Shown: positions 42,570 to 53,409, counted from the first letter of the stretch. The stretch: 64,000 nt of DNA from Burkholderiales bacterium (GCA_022841375.1 JALHRQ010000001.1:124001-188000); one strand, 5' to 3'. Notes: generated by a model from the letters alone, not told the origin. Program-made: numbers and translations.

Positions 42570-43049
42570 TCAATGGTGATGACCGTGCGCGCCGTGCACA
42601 TGGCCGTGTTCCAGTTCTTCACCGGTGGCCTTACGCACTTCCGCGACGATGCAGCTGAAATCCAGCGTCTGTCCCGCCAGCGGATGATTGCCATCGACAA
42701 CCACCTTGTCTTCGGCGACATCGGTCACCGTGTACACCATCGCCTGGCCCGACTGGTCGCCGCGGCCTTCGAATTGCATGCCGACGGCTACTTCGGGCGG
42801 AAATTTGTCGCGGGTTTCCATGTGCACCAGTTCGGCGTCGTACTGGCCGAATGCATCCTCCGGCGCCAGACGCACCTTGCAACTGTGCCCTGCCGCCTTG
42901 CCGTCGAGCGCCTGCTCGACCAGCGGAAAAATGCCGTGGTAGCCGCCGTGGAGGTAGGCGATCGGATCGTCGGTCTTCTCGATCACATTGCCCTGCGCAT
43001 CCAGCAATTCAAATGTCAGCATGACTACCGTGTTTTTTGCTATCTGCAT
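42570..43049 (-). CDS. slyD: FKBP-type peptidyl-prolyl cis-trans isomerase SlyD
   Basis: MQIAKNTVVMLTFELLDAQGNVIEKTDDPIAYLHGGYHGIFPLVEQALDGKAAG; His-rich tail HGHVHGAHGHHH. Confidence 0.92.
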   Translation of the reverse strand: MQIAKNTVVMLTFELLDAQGNVIEKTDDPIAYLHGGYHGIFPLVEQALDGKAAGHSCKVRLAPEDAFGQYDAELVHMETRDKFPPEVAVGMQFEGRGDQSGQAMVYTVTDVAEDKVVVDGNHPLAGQTLDFSCIVAEVRKATGEELEHGHVHGAHGHHH

Positions 43050-43570
43050 CAGATTTCCTTGATTAACTGCAGCACTACAGCCGCGTGGCCACGGGGGCTC
43101 ACACCATAGAGCGCGTGCCGCACGACGCCCCTGCGATCGATCACGAATGTTGAACGGCGTATGCACTCACGCCGCTGACCTTCGTATTCCTTCTGCTCCA
43201 GCACCCCGTACCGGCGGCACACATCACCTTCGACATCAGACAGCAGTTGCACGGCCAGACCATGCTTGTCGCGAAAATCCCCGTGCACCATGCAGTCATC
43301 CCGGCTGATACCCAGAACCAGCGCATCGCTGCCGCGAAAATCCATTTCCAGTTCGCTGAATTCCAGCGCTTCCGCGGTACAGCCCGGCGTATCGTCCCGC
43401 GGGTAAAAATAAATCACCAGATTTTGCCCGCGCAGACCGGCAACAGAAACCATATTGAAATCGGCGTCAGGAAGACTGAATGCCGGCGCGCGATCCCCTG
43501 CTCGCAGCGGCGCGGAAACTTTGCGCCGGGTACGATGGGCATTCGGAATCGCGGAATGCAGATTCGCCAT
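43049..43570 (-). CDS. bcp: Peroxiredoxin (Bcp/thiol peroxidase)
   Basis: GDRAPAFSLPDADF, YFYPRDDTPGCTAEALEFSE; stop overlaps slyD start. Confidence 0.9.
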   Translation of the reverse strand: MANLHSAIPNAHRTRRKVSAPLRAGDRAPAFSLPDADFNMVSVAGLRGQNLVIYFYPRDDTPGCTAEALEFSELEMDFRGSDALVLGISRDDCMVHGDFRDKHGLAVQLLSDVEGDVCRRYGVLEQKEYEGQRRECIRRSTFVIDRRGVVRHALYGVSPRGHAAVVLQLIKEI

Positions 43571-43640
43571 TCCGAATTCTGTGAACAAAGCGGCGCAAGG
43601 TCAAGCACACGCGGTAACAGGCCACTTATAATTATGCGTA

Positions 43641-44765
43641 ATGCGCAATAAATTGCTCAACGGCCTTACCCCGGCACAATTCCTGCGGCGGCACTGGCAG
43701 AAGCGGCCGCTGCTCGCCCGCAACAGCTTGCCGCAATTTGCCGACCTGCTGTCCAGGCGCACGCTGATTGAACTGGCCTTGCTGCCGGAAGCCGAAGCCC
43801 GGCTGATTACCCGTAAAGGGCGGCACTGGGACGTCCGCCACGGCCCCTTTCGGCGGCAGGATTTTGCCAAACTTCCGGATCGGGACTGGACCCTGCTCGT
43901 TCAGGGCGTCGATCTGCTGCTGCCCCGTGCAAAGGAACTGCTCGGCCGTTTCGATTTCATCCCCTACGCCCGCCTCGACGATCTGATGGTGAGTTATGCC
44001 CCGCCCGGCGGCGGTGTCGGCCCGCATTTCGACAGCTACGATGTTTTTCTGCTCCAGGGAGAAGGACAGCGTCGCTGGCAAATCAGCAGCCAGCGCGATC
44101 TGACCTTGGTGGAAAAAGCACCACTGAAAATTCTGAGCGACTTCCGTCCGACCCGGGAGTGGACACTCAACACCGGCGACCTGCTGTATCTGCCGCCGCG
44201 TTATGCCCATGACGGCGTGGCGCTCGCCAACTGCATCACGCTGTCGGTCGGGTTTCGTGCGCCTTCAGCCCAAGACCTGTGCAGCCGTTTTTATGATTTC
44301 CTGCAGGACAATCTTGATGCGCGCGGCCTCTATGCCGATCCCCACCTGAAAGCAACGCAGCAGCCGGCGCGCATCGCACCACAACTCGCACGCGGCCTGC
44401 TTGATCTGCTGGCGCAGGCCCGCTGGAAACGTGCAGACATGCTGCGTTTTATCGGTGAGGATCTCAGTACACCAAAGTCTCACGTCGTTTTTAATCCGCC
44501 ACGACGCGCGCTGTCGGCGCCGGCCTTTGCACGCACTGCCCGGCGTAACGGACTGCAACTGGTCCCGGCTTCGATACTGCTTTACGACGACCATGCGTTC
44601 TACATGAATGGCGAGCGCTGCATACCGCCGGCTGCGGCCAGACCGCTGCTGCGCCGTTTCGCCAACCGCCGCAAACTGGATCCGGCCGCAGCAATACCTG
44701 CAGGCGCCGCTGAACTCCTCTATGCCTGGTATCGCGCCGGTTTTATTGCACCGGCAGCCGAATGA
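43641..44765 (+). CDS. JmjC/cupin ribosomal protein hydroxylase (RoxA/YcfD-like)
   Basis: APPGGGVGPHFDSYDVFLLQGEGQRRWQIS (HxD), TLNTGDLLYLPPRYAHDGVA. Confidence 0.88.
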   Translation: MRNKLLNGLTPAQFLRRHWQKRPLLARNSLPQFADLLSRRTLIELALLPEAEARLITRKGRHWDVRHGPFRRQDFAKLPDRDWTLLVQGVDLLLPRAKELLGRFDFIPYARLDDLMVSYAPPGGGVGPHFDSYDVFLLQGEGQRRWQISSQRDLTLVEKAPLKILSDFRPTREWTLNTGDLLYLPPRYAHDGVALANCITLSVGFRAPSAQDLCSRFYDFLQDNLDARGLYADPHLKATQQPARIAPQLARGLLDLLAQARWKRADMLRFIGEDLSTPKSHVVFNPPRRALSAPAFARTARRNGLQLVPASILLYDDHAFYMNGERCIPPAAARPLLRRFANRRKLDPAAAIPAGAAELLYAWYRAGFIAPAAE

Positions 44766-44781
44766 TCATTACGCTAAGCGC

Positions 44782-45282
44782 ATGGAACTGACCGGCAACC
44801 CGCCCAACGCCCAGTACCGGCGCTTCGAAAGCAACCGCGAATATGAAGCGCTGATCGACCAGATGATTCCGCTGACACAGCGGATCATCCGCGTGTTCGA
44901 CAAATCGCTCAGCCGCGGCTACAACAGCCCTGCCCGCATCGAACTGCTGCGCCGGTTCCTGCTGGGGGCGCGCACCAACAAGCTGCTGATCGTGGTACAT
45001 GAAACCCGGCAGTTGCCGGCCGAACTGCCGCGCCTGATGGAGTTCGTCCGGCAATTCAGCCATGCCTGCACCATCCGCGAAACATTGAAAGGGGCGAAGC
45101 ATGTTTACGACCCTTTCGTGGTTTTCGACAGCAGCCATTACCTGCACCGCTTTCACCATGCCCATATGCGTGCTGCACAGGGACTGCATGACGCGGTCGC
45201 GGCGCAACAGATAATCGAGCGTTTTGACGAAATTTCGGAATGTTCCGGTCCGCCACTGGCGGCTCACGTCACCGGGTTGTGA
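44782..45282 (+). CDS. Conserved hypothetical protein (DUF7931-like)
   Basis: 166 aa MELTGNPPNAQYRRFESNREYEALIDQMIPLTQRIIRVFDKSLSRGYNS. Confidence 0.7.
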   Translation: MELTGNPPNAQYRRFESNREYEALIDQMIPLTQRIIRVFDKSLSRGYNSPARIELLRRFLLGARTNKLLIVVHETRQLPAELPRLMEFVRQFSHACTIRETLKGAKHVYDPFVVFDSSHYLHRFHHAHMRAAQGLHDAVAAQQIIERFDEISECSGPPLAAHVTGL

Positions 45283-45435
45283 CCACATGATGGTTATCTA
45301 CTGCTGAAATACAGTCCAAACGCTGGTAAAATATGCGCCGGACTGAAGGCGTCGCCACCTGCCATCACGGGGTTGCCTGCCTGAGGCACCAACCCATCTG
45401 TATTGATTTTTTACCTTCGAAGGATAGACATCATC

Positions 45436-45735
45436 ATGAATCGCAATCTCGTTATTGCCGCCCTGCTGGCGGTTGGTCTGACCGCCTGCGGCGAAAAACC
45501 CGCACCGGCTCCCGCTCCCGCCCCGGCTCCGGTTGCTGCTCCGGCCCCGGTTGAAGCACCGAAGTCTGACGCCAGCGCCCCGGCCGCCACTGCGCCGGAA
45601 GCTGCCGCTCAAGGTGCTGCTGACGCCGCCAAAGGTGCTGCAGATGCCGCCAAAGGTGCTTCTGATGCCGCCAAAGGCGCAGCGGATGCAACCAAAGGCG
45701 CTGCGGATGCTGCCAAAGACGCCGTCAAGAAATAA
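45436..45735 (+). CDS. Small lipoprotein, Ala/Pro-rich linker then AADAAKG heptad repeats
   Basis: MNRNLVIAALLAVGLTACGEKPAPAPAPAPAPVAAPAP... (lipobox LTAC) ... GAADAAKGAADAAKGASDAAKGAADATKGAADAAKDAVKK. Confidence 0.8.
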   Translation: MNRNLVIAALLAVGLTACGEKPAPAPAPAPAPVAAPAPVEAPKSDASAPAATAPEAAAQGAADAAKGAADAAKGASDAAKGAADATKGAADAAKDAVKK

Positions 45736-45752
45736 AGCAACACTGCACCATG

Positions 45753-45781
45753 AAAAAGCCGGCCCCTCGGGCCGGCTTTTT
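45753..45781. terminator. Bidirectional rho-independent terminator
   Basis: AAAAAGCCGGCCCCTCGGGCCGGCTTTTT. Confidence 0.92.
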
Positions 45782-45802
45782 CTTTGCTTGAATCATCGGC
45801 AG

Positions 45803-46570
45803 TCAGGACACACTTCGCCAATCAAACCCCTGCGCCTGATTGGCCACCGCAATCCATTCAGGAGTACAGCCGAGAACGCCGGCAAGCGCAGCAACGGCCA
45901 TTTCCGGGCGATTATTTTTTTGCGACAGGTGCGCCGCAATGACATGCTGCAGTGACCGGCAATCGATGCTGGAGAGGATCTGCGCCGCCTGGTCGTTGTC
46001 GAGATGTCCCAACCGGCCGCCGATACGCGCCTTGAGCCGTTCGGGATAGGCGCTGTTCATGAGCAGTTCCCGATCATGGTTGCACTCGATCACCAGCGCA
46101 TCCAGACCCGACAACATTGTTTCAATATGCGGCGTTGAAGCACCGGCATCGGTGAGCACACCCAGACGAACAGCCCCGTCGCCAAATACGAATTGCGTGG
46201 GCTCCCTGGCGTCGTGGGGGACCGGATAGGGCATCACTTCCAGATCGCCGATGCCAAAAGGTGTATGACTGTCAATGATGACGACATCGGCAAACTGGCC
46301 GTGCGCAGCAGACGCCGTGTAGGTGCCGTAGGATAAATATACGGTCGTGCCGAAACGCCGCGCAAACCGGGCAACGCCACCGACATGATCGTCATGCTCG
46401 TGCGTGACCAGGATCGCATCGAGTGATTCAGGCGGAATATTCAGGCGTTCAAGCCGGCGCACGGTTTCGGCCACACTGAATCCGCAGTCCAGCAAAAGCC
46501 GTGAAGTCCCGGACTCCACCAGCAGCGCATTACCTTCGCTGCCGCTGCCCAGGGATGCAAACCGGATCAT
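45803..46570 (-). CDS. MBL-fold metallo-hydrolase (YycJ/WalJ-like)
   Basis: MIRFASLGSGSEGNALLVESGTSRLLLDCGFS, VTHEHDDHVGGVARFARR. Confidence 0.92.
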   Translation of the reverse strand: MIRFASLGSGSEGNALLVESGTSRLLLDCGFSVAETVRRLERLNIPPESLDAILVTHEHDDHVGGVARFARRFGTTVYLSYGTYTASAAHGQFADVVIIDSHTPFGIGDLEVMPYPVPHDAREPTQFVFGDGAVRLGVLTDAGASTPHIETMLSGLDALVIECNHDRELLMNSAYPERLKARIGGRLGHLDNDQAAQILSSIDCRSLQHVIAAHLSQKNNRPEMAVAALAGVLGCTPEWIAVANQAQGFDWRSVS

Positions 46571-46628
46571 CAGAGCCGCGCCTGGGTGCAGCGAGCCGGC
46601 TCTGCCCCCGTTAAAACAAGGACATGAA

Positions 46629-47768
46629 TCACTTCAACTGGTCGAATAACAGGGTCAGGATCCGGTTGGAGGTATCCGTCTTCTCCCGCGCGCCGTCCTT
46701 GTCGAGCACCTGGACTTCAGTGCCGGCAGTCGCGTTCTGAATCAGGATGCGGTACTGCTCTTTGCTCTGCACTTTCGATGAACTGCCCCAGAACTTGAGC
46801 TTGGAGAACCAGCCTTTGTCCTCGGTGGTTTTGACATCGGCGTCAGGATCGATATAACGCACGAAATAAACGCCTTTCGAGCGGTCACGGTCTTCCACGG
46901 TAAATCCAACGCGATCCAGCGCCAGACCGACACGGCGCCATGCGCGGTCAAAAGGATCGGCCAGCGCCAGCCTGTCGCCATCCGCGCTGCGGTTGATTTT
47001 TGCCTGCAGCTCCGGCCGGGTAGCGGCAATCTGCGTCTTGGCGCGACCGTCCTCGACACCGAAGCGCACCATCAGCTTGCGCAGCATCTCCGCTTCAAGG
47101 TCGGGATCGGGCTTGCGCGGCTGCCAGCGCATTTGATCCTTGTACTCGGTGATAAAAACCTCCTCCATGCCGCGGTGACTGATGTATATCTCTGTAGTTC
47201 CTGATTGCGCACCGCGCTCAAGCCGGGTGCGGAACTTGTCGCGCTCGGCAGTGGAATACATGCTGTCGAGCGCACGGCCGATGATTCCGCTAAGGCCGGA
47301 CTGGGGAATCTTGGCGCGGTTTTCAGACCAGTCGGTTTCCATGACACCCGCTTCCGGTGCTTCCACATTAATGACGAAGCCGGTTTCCTGCCAGAACTCT
47401 TTCACCACAGACCAGAGTTGTTCCGGTGTACCTGGAACCACCAGCCATCGTTGCGTGCCGGCACGGTCGATGCGCACGTTTTCAACGTTGGGCAGCACTG
47501 CGGAGGACCCCGCAGAGGCCACGCCGGGTTTACCGGCCCGGTCCTTGTTGTAATCCGAAAAAGTCGCCGTGCCCTTGGGGTTACCGTCCGGCACCGCAAA
47601 CCGGTCATCGGTGCCCGGTCGCGCCAGATCGGGGGGGATGTCCAGCGGCGGCAGTTTGGTGGTGGACTTGTAATCGACTTTTTTGCTCGGCAGTTCGAAC
47701 GAACCGCAGGCCCCCAGGGCAAACCCGGTGGCGAGTGCAGTGATCACAACGGTAAATTTACGCAGCAT
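46629..47768 (-). CDS. bamC: Outer membrane protein assembly factor BamC
   Basis: Lipobox [31 protein letters not shown]; position downstream of dapA. Confidence 0.9.
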   Translation of the reverse strand: MLRKFTVVITALATGFALGACGSFELPSKKVDYKSTTKLPPLDIPPDLARPGTDDRFAVPDGNPKGTATFSDYNKDRAGKPGVASAGSSAVLPNVENVRIDRAGTQRWLVVPGTPEQLWSVVKEFWQETGFVINVEAPEAGVMETDWSENRAKIPQSGLSGIIGRALDSMYSTAERDKFRTRLERGAQSGTTEIYISHRGMEEVFITEYKDQMRWQPRKPDPDLEAEMLRKLMVRFGVEDGRAKTQIAATRPELQAKINRSADGDRLALADPFDRAWRRVGLALDRVGFTVEDRDRSKGVYFVRYIDPDADVKTTEDKGWFSKLKFWGSSSKVQSKEQYRILIQNATAGTEVQVLDKDGAREKTDTSNRILTLLFDQLK

Positions 47769-48684
47769 GACGCTTCCCTCCGGCAACCGCTGAAACACCA
47801 GCTTGTTGCATGGCCTCACTGACCAGTTGATGGTACTGCGGCGACAGCGTCGTCAGCGGCAGGCGGATGCCGCCTTTAATCAGACCGAGCTGCTGTACGG
47901 CCCACTTGACCGGGATCGGGTTGGCTTCGCAGAACAGATGGCGATGCAATCCAAGCAAGCGGTTATTGATTTCGACCGCCCTCGCGGCATTGCCGCCAAG
48001 CGCAGCCTCGCACATCTCATGCATCAGGCGGGGCGCAACATTGTTAGTCACGGAAATGACGCCGTCGCCGCCCAACAGCATCAGCGCGATGCCGGTGGCA
48101 TCGTCACCGCTGAAAACAAGAAAAGATTCCGGCTTGCGACGCAGCAGATCGGTACCGCGTTCAAGGTTGCCGGTGGCGTCCTTGATACCGACGATACCCG
48201 GCACCTGCGCCAGCCGCAGTACGGTGTCATTGGACATGTCGGCCACCGTGCGGCCCGGTACGTTGTAAAGAATCTGCGGAATATCCACGGCTTCGGCGAT
48301 GGCCTTGAAATGGCGGTAAAGCCCTTCCTGCGTCGGCTTGTTGTAATAAGGCACTACTGAAAGGCTCATCGTCGCACCCGCCTTCTTGGCGAACTGCGAA
48401 AGTTCGATGGCCTCGCGGGTGGAGTTGGCGCCGGTGCCGGCGATGATCGGGATGCGGTTCGCGGCGTGACGTACAGCGGTTTCGATCAGCAGACCATGTT
48501 CGTCGAAATCGACCGTAGGCGACTCTCCGGTGGTGCCAACAACAACGATACCGTCGGTGCCTTCGGCGATGTGCCAATCGATCAGTTGGCGGAATGCATC
48601 CAGATCCAGCTGGCCATCCCCATCCATGGGCGTGACAATCGCCACCAAGCTGCCGCGTACCCCAGCCAAGTTATTGTTTTTCAT
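47758..48684 (-). CDS. dapA: 4-hydroxy-tetrahydrodipicolinate synthase
   Basis: [77 protein letters not shown]. Confidence 0.96.
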   Translation of the reverse strand: MKNNNLAGVRGSLVAIVTPMDGDGQLDLDAFRQLIDWHIAEGTDGIVVVGTTGESPTVDFDEHGLLIETAVRHAANRIPIIAGTGANSTREAIELSQFAKKAGATMSLSVVPYYNKPTQEGLYRHFKAIAEAVDIPQILYNVPGRTVADMSNDTVLRLAQVPGIVGIKDATGNLERGTDLLRRKPESFLVFSGDDATGIALMLLGGDGVISVTNNVAPRLMHEMCEAALGGNAARAVEINNRLLGLHRHLFCEANPIPVKWAVQQLGLIKGGIRLPLTTLSPQYHQLVSEAMQQAGVSAVAGGKRHAA

Positions 48685-48893
48685 TAGAAATTTATCACTA
48701 CTTGGAATAATCCCAATATTGTAGCCGAAGGCCAAGGTGCAGGGATACCCGTCTAACAGCGCCACGGCTGGCCAATTCCTGAACAACCACCACCTATTGC
48801 TGTACACCGCACCCTTAACGCGTCAGCCCTTTAATCTAGAACCTGCTATTTGTCTTACGGTTGTCACATTGGGGCTATAGATTGGCGCATTAG

Positions 48894-48909
48894 TTCAACA
48901 GTTGTTGAA
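48894..48909. promoter_or_regulatory. Palindrome TTCAACA-GT-TGTTGAA upstream of the ars cluster (candidate ArsR operator)
   Basis: Perfect 7-bp inverted repeat 27 nt before the first ars-cluster ATG. Confidence 0.55.
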
Positions 48910-48935
48910 ACGTCAAAATATTCCGGGAGTCATGA

Positions 48936-49979
48936 ATGAAAGTTGGTATCAATGGCATGGGCCGGATCGGGCGCTTGGCCTTACGCGCCGCAATGGGCGC
49001 CGCCGAGCGGCCCGGCGATGATCCCCGGGCCGGCAACCGCCTCGAGGTAGTGCATCTCAACGAACTCAAGGGCGGCGCCCCGGCTACCGCACACCTGCTG
49101 GCCTTCGACAGCGTGCAGGGCAAATGGCACGCCGACATCGCCGCCGAGAACGATCAAACCATCCGCATCGATGACCGGCGCCTGTCATTCAGCGCACAGC
49201 CCACCAGCGCCGAAATTCCCTGGGGCAATCTGGGCGTGGATGTGGTGCTCGAGTGCACCGGGAAATTCCTTACTCCCGAAACCCTTGAAGGCCATTTGCG
49301 GCGCGGTGCCAAACGCGTCATCGTTGCCGCGCCGGTGAAGACCGGAGGCATACTCAACATCGTCGTCGGCATCAACCATGATCGTTACGACCCGGCCAGG
49401 GACCACATCATCACCGCCGCCTCCTGCACCACCAACTGCCTGGCGCCGGTGGTGAAAGTGGTCCACGACAACCTCGGCATCCGCCACGGCCAGATCACCA
49501 CCATCCACGACCCCACCAATACCAATCTGGTGGTGGATGCGCCGCACAAGGATCTGCGCCGGGCGCGCAGCGCCATGTTGAGCCTTGCCCCGACAACAAC
49601 CGGTAGCGCCACCGCGATTGCACTGATTTATCCCGAACTCAAGGGCAAACTCAACGGCCACGCCGTGCGCGCCCCGGTATTAAACGCCTCGCTCACCGAC
49701 TGCGTGTTCGAACTCCAGCGCGCGACCACTGCGGAAGAGGTCAACGCCCTGTTTGCCGAGGCCGCAAAAGGATCCCTGGCGGGCATTCTCGGATACGAAA
49801 CACGACCGCTGGTCAGCGCCGATTACGCGCGCGACACCCGCAGCAGCATTGTCGATGCCCTGTCGACCATGGTCACTGACGGCACCCTGCTCAAGGTTTA
49901 CGCCTGGTACGACAACGAAATGGGTTACGCCTGCCGCATGGTCGATCTCGCCTGCATTATCAATGAGGCCGGGCTCTGA
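48936..49979 (+). CDS. ArsJ-associated glyceraldehyde-3-phosphate dehydrogenase
   Basis: [46 protein letters not shown]; directly upstream of arsJ. Confidence 0.93.
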   Translation: MKVGINGMGRIGRLALRAAMGAAERPGDDPRAGNRLEVVHLNELKGGAPATAHLLAFDSVQGKWHADIAAENDQTIRIDDRRLSFSAQPTSAEIPWGNLGVDVVLECTGKFLTPETLEGHLRRGAKRVIVAAPVKTGGILNIVVGINHDRYDPARDHIITAASCTTNCLAPVVKVVHDNLGIRHGQITTIHDPTNTNLVVDAPHKDLRRARSAMLSLAPTTTGSATAIALIYPELKGKLNGHAVRAPVLNASLTDCVFELQRATTAEEVNALFAEAAKGSLAGILGYETRPLVSADYARDTRSSIVDALSTMVTDGTLLKVYAWYDNEMGYACRMVDLACIINEAGL

Positions 49980-49982
49980 CCG

Positions 49983-51224
49983 ATGCAGCACGCCGTGCGC
50001 AATTACGTCATCGTCACCGCCGCGTATTGGGGATTCACCCTCACCGACGGCGCCTTGCGCATGCTGGTACTGCTGCATTTTTACCGGCTGGGCTACTCAC
50101 CCTTTACGCTGGCCTTCCTGTTCCTGCTCTATGAAGCCGCCGGCGTTGTCGCCAACTTGATCGGCGGCTGGCTGGCTGTCCGCTTTGGCATTGCAAAAAT
50201 GCTGATGGTCGGACTCACCACCCAGATTATCGGTTTCACCCTGCTCTCGCAGCTCAATCCGGAATGGTCAGCGGCACTGGCGGTGGCCTGGGTGCTGGTG
50301 GCGCAGGGGATCTGCGGTGTGGCCAAGGATCTGACCAAGACCGCCAGCAAATCGGCGATCAAGGTGACGGCCGATCAGGTCAAAAACCAGGAGGCCGGGC
50401 AGTTGTTCAAGTGGGTAGCCTGGTTCACCGGCAGCAAAAATGCAATGAAAGGCGTTGGCTTTTTCCTCGGCGGCCTGCTGCTTGAAACGCTGGGCTTCCA
50501 GTGGTCGCTGTGGTTGATGGCCGGACTGCTTGCGCTGGTGCTGCTCGGCGTGGTGTTTTCGCTGCCGCCGATGATGGGCAAAAGCAAGGCCTCGAAATCG
50601 GCGAAGGAACTGTTCGCCAAAAATCCGGGCATCAATGCGCTGGCCGCAGCACGCGTCGCACTGTTCGGCGCACGCGATGTGTGGTTCGTGGTGGGCGTGC
50701 CGGTCTACCTGTATTCGGTCGGTTGGACATTTTCGATGGTGGGCGGTTTTCTCGCCGCATGGACCATCGGCTACGGTCTGGTGCAGGCGCTCGCGCCGCA
50801 GCTGGTTCACCGCAGTGCGGATGGCTTGAGCCGGGAGGTGCCCGCTGCCCGCGCATGGTCCGCCGCACTGGCGCTGATCCCCGCCGGGCTGGCGGCCGCG
50901 GTCTATCTCGATGCACCACAGCTGCAATGGGTAGTGGTCGTTGGCCTCAGCCTTTTCGGTTTTGTGTTTGCAGTGAACTCTTCCGTGCACAGCTACCTGG
51001 TGCTGGCTTACGCGGGCTCGGAGAAAGCCGCTGAGGATGTGGGCTTTTATTACGCCGCCAATGCACTGGGCCGCTTCCTGGGCACCCTGCTTTCAGGATT
51101 GCTCTACCAGTGGGGCGGCCTGATTTATGCGCTGCTCGGCTCGGCATTGATGCTGTTCATCTGCTGGCTGATCACCCTGCGCCTGCCGGAACAGCGCTCC
51201 ACCGCAGAAAGGGCAGCGGCATGA
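49983..51224 (+). CDS. arsJ: Organoarsenical efflux MFS transporter ArsJ
   Basis: MQHAVRNYVIVTAAYWGFTLTDGALRMLVLLHFYRLGYSPFTLAFLFLLYE; ~12 TM; paired with the GAPDH. Confidence 0.9.
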   Translation: MQHAVRNYVIVTAAYWGFTLTDGALRMLVLLHFYRLGYSPFTLAFLFLLYEAAGVVANLIGGWLAVRFGIAKMLMVGLTTQIIGFTLLSQLNPEWSAALAVAWVLVAQGICGVAKDLTKTASKSAIKVTADQVKNQEAGQLFKWVAWFTGSKNAMKGVGFFLGGLLLETLGFQWSLWLMAGLLALVLLGVVFSLPPMMGKSKASKSAKELFAKNPGINALAAARVALFGARDVWFVVGVPVYLYSVGWTFSMVGGFLAAWTIGYGLVQALAPQLVHRSADGLSREVPAARAWSAALALIPAGLAAAVYLDAPQLQWVVVVGLSLFGFVFAVNSSVHSYLVLAYAGSEKAAEDVGFYYAANALGRFLGTLLSGLLYQWGGLIYALLGSALMLFICWLITLRLPEQRSTAERAAA

Positions 51225-51650
51225 ACAACGAGCGGGCATTCACCGACGAAGTCCGTTTTGTCAAAGCGCTTGGGGGCGCTGGCCCAATCCTCATGGTTAA
51301 GGGTATTTCGCCTGCTGGTGGGCGCCGGTAATGACGGCCTTTATCCCGGTCAGATCGCCGATGCGCTGTCTGTTCCGGCCAACGCGCTGTCCTTTCACCT
51401 GAAAGAACTCCATTACTGCGGGCTGATCACTCAAGCGCGGGAAGGACGATTCCTGCGCTACCGTGCCGACCTGGAACAGATGCGGCAACTGATGGAATTC
51501 CTGGCCGCGCACTGCTGCCATGGGGAATCCTGCGGCGTAATGCCGATCATCGATTGTCAGACTCAAAACCATTCAGAAGGGCAGCCCATCACGAAACTGG
51601 CGGCCACGGCATCAATTTTCGATTTGAATAAGGGGAGAAATCATGGATAA
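51224..51650 (+). pseudogene. arsR: ArsR-family regulator with +1 frameshift at a G5 tract
   Basis: Frame A: MNNERAFTDEVRFVKALG|GAGPILMV; dropping one G at 51272-51276 gives ALGALAQSSWLRVFRLLVGAGNDGLYPGQIADALSVPANALSFHLKEL...HCCHGESC in the frame of ORF 51258-51650. Confidence 0.85.
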
Positions 51651-52142
51651 AAAAATATTCAACGTGTTGTTTCTTTGCACCGCAAATTCCGCGCGCAGCA
51701 TCATGGCGGAAGCCATACTCAACCAGACCGGGAGGGGTCGCTTCGTCGGCCACAGCGCCGGCAGCCAACCCGCAGCCGCGGTGAATCCGCACGCCATCGC
51801 GCTGCTGAAACGCCACAACGTCAGCACTGAGCAGTTGCGCGCCAAGGACTGGTCGGAGTTCGCGTGGCCGGACGCGCTTAAAATGGATTTCGTGCTTACG
51901 TTCTGCGATAGAGCTGCCGGCGAAGTCTGCCCGATATGGCCAGGCCAGCCGATGACCGCGCACTGGGGTGTCGATGACCCGGCGATGGTGGAAGGCGACG
52001 AGGCGACAAAATGAAAGCGTTCTACGACGCTTATATGGTGCTGAACCGGCGCATCGCGATTTTCCTCAGCCTGCCCATCGAAAAACTCGATCAGATCTCG
52101 CTGCGCAGGGAATTGGCCGGCATCGGCAGCATCAAGGCTTGA
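51643..52142 (+). pseudogene. arsC: Arsenate reductase (LMW-PTP/thioredoxin-dependent type), C-terminus frameshifted
   Basis: FNVLFLCTANSARSIMAEAILN; stops at 52014 after GDEATK. The C-terminus MKAFYDAYMVLNRRIAIFLSLPIEKLDQISLRRELAGIG lies in another frame (52011-52142). Confidence 0.82.
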
Positions 52143-52193
52143 ACAAAATACCGTCATTTTTTTCACCGGCCTCACCGTAGCAAAGGAATAGCC

Positions 52194-53207
52194 TTGGGAT
52201 TTTTTGAGCGTTATCTGAGCGCATGGGTCGGCCTGGGCATGGCCGCCGGCGTCGCACTGGGCCTGCTGATACCGGAATTTTTTCAGGCCATCGCGCAGAT
52301 CGAATACGAGCACGTCAACCTGGTAGTCGCCGTGTTCATCTGGGTGATGATTTAACCGATGATGATCCAGATCGATTGGAGCGCAGTAAAGCAAGTAGGC
52401 CGCAAACCGCAGGGGCTGATGCTGACGCTGGTCATCAACTGGCTGGTCAAGCCGTTCACCATGACGGCCCTTGCCGTGCTGTTTTTCGAATATATCTTCG
52501 CGCCATGGGTCGATCTGCAATCAGCCAGCGCATACATCGCCGGCATGATTCTGCTGGGCGTGGCACCCTGCACCGCCATGGTGTTTGTATGGAGCCAGCT
52601 GGTGAAGGGGGATGCCAGCTATACCCTGGTCCAGGTCTCCATCAACGATCTGGTCATGGTAGTGGCCTTCGCGCCGATCGCCGGACTGCTGCTGGGCCTG
52701 ACCAATGTCACAGTGCCCTGGGCCACGCTGCTGCTGTCGACGGTGCTCTGCGTGGTGCTGCCGCTGCTGGCCGGTATGATCACTCGCAATCTTCTCGCCC
52801 GGCGTTCGCCGCAGGCCATCGGCAACTTCATTCAACGCATCAAATCCTGGTCGGTGACGGGACTGATCGGCACCGTGGTGCTGCTGTTCAGCTTCCAGGC
52901 GGGCACCATCATCGACAAGCCCCTGATCATCGGCCTGATCGCAGTGCCGCTGGTGCTGCAGACTTACGGCATCTTTTTCATTTCGTGGTGGGCGGCGCGC
53001 CGGCTGAAACTGCCGCATGACGTCGCCGGACCCGCCTGCCTGATCGGCACCTCGAATTTTTTCGAGCTCGCGGTTGCCGTGGCGATCTCCCTGTTCGGGC
53101 TGAATTCCGGCGCGGCACTGGCGACGGTGGTGGGCGTGCTGGTGGAGGTACCGGTGATGCTGATGCTGGTGGCACTGGTCAATGCCTGGAAACCCCGCGG
53201 GGCCTGA
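52194..53207 (+). pseudogene. acr3: Arsenite efflux pump ACR3 interrupted by in-frame TAA
   Basis: TTG start [77 protein letters not shown] at 52353-52355 in the same frame as ORF 52359-53207. Confidence 0.85.
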
Positions 53208-53308
53208 GCGGTATTGCGTTGCAGCGGGTGTTTTTTGCCGGGTGCTGCCGATAAGTTAAGCAATATATTATAAGTATTTGTTTATATTTAATTTATTGAA
53301 TTGTGACA

Positions 53309-53330
53309 TTGTCATTCTGCTGCAACATTA
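53309..53330 (+). promoter_or_regulatory. Possible Pho-box-like sequence upstream of pstS
   Basis: TTGTCATTCTG/CTGCAACATTA, loose match to CTGTCATAAAN 11-bp repeats. Confidence 0.3.
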
Positions 53331-53409
53331 GAGCGTTAAAGTCCCTCCGGCCTATGAACTCCTTGCACCAGGTGTCATTCGCAAACTCTAAATTATCGAG
53401 GAAGATCAT

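Noticed and set aside
50501-51034. 177-aa alternative-frame ORF within arsJ
   Set aside because: Overlaps the well-supported membrane transporter frame; no independent evidence.
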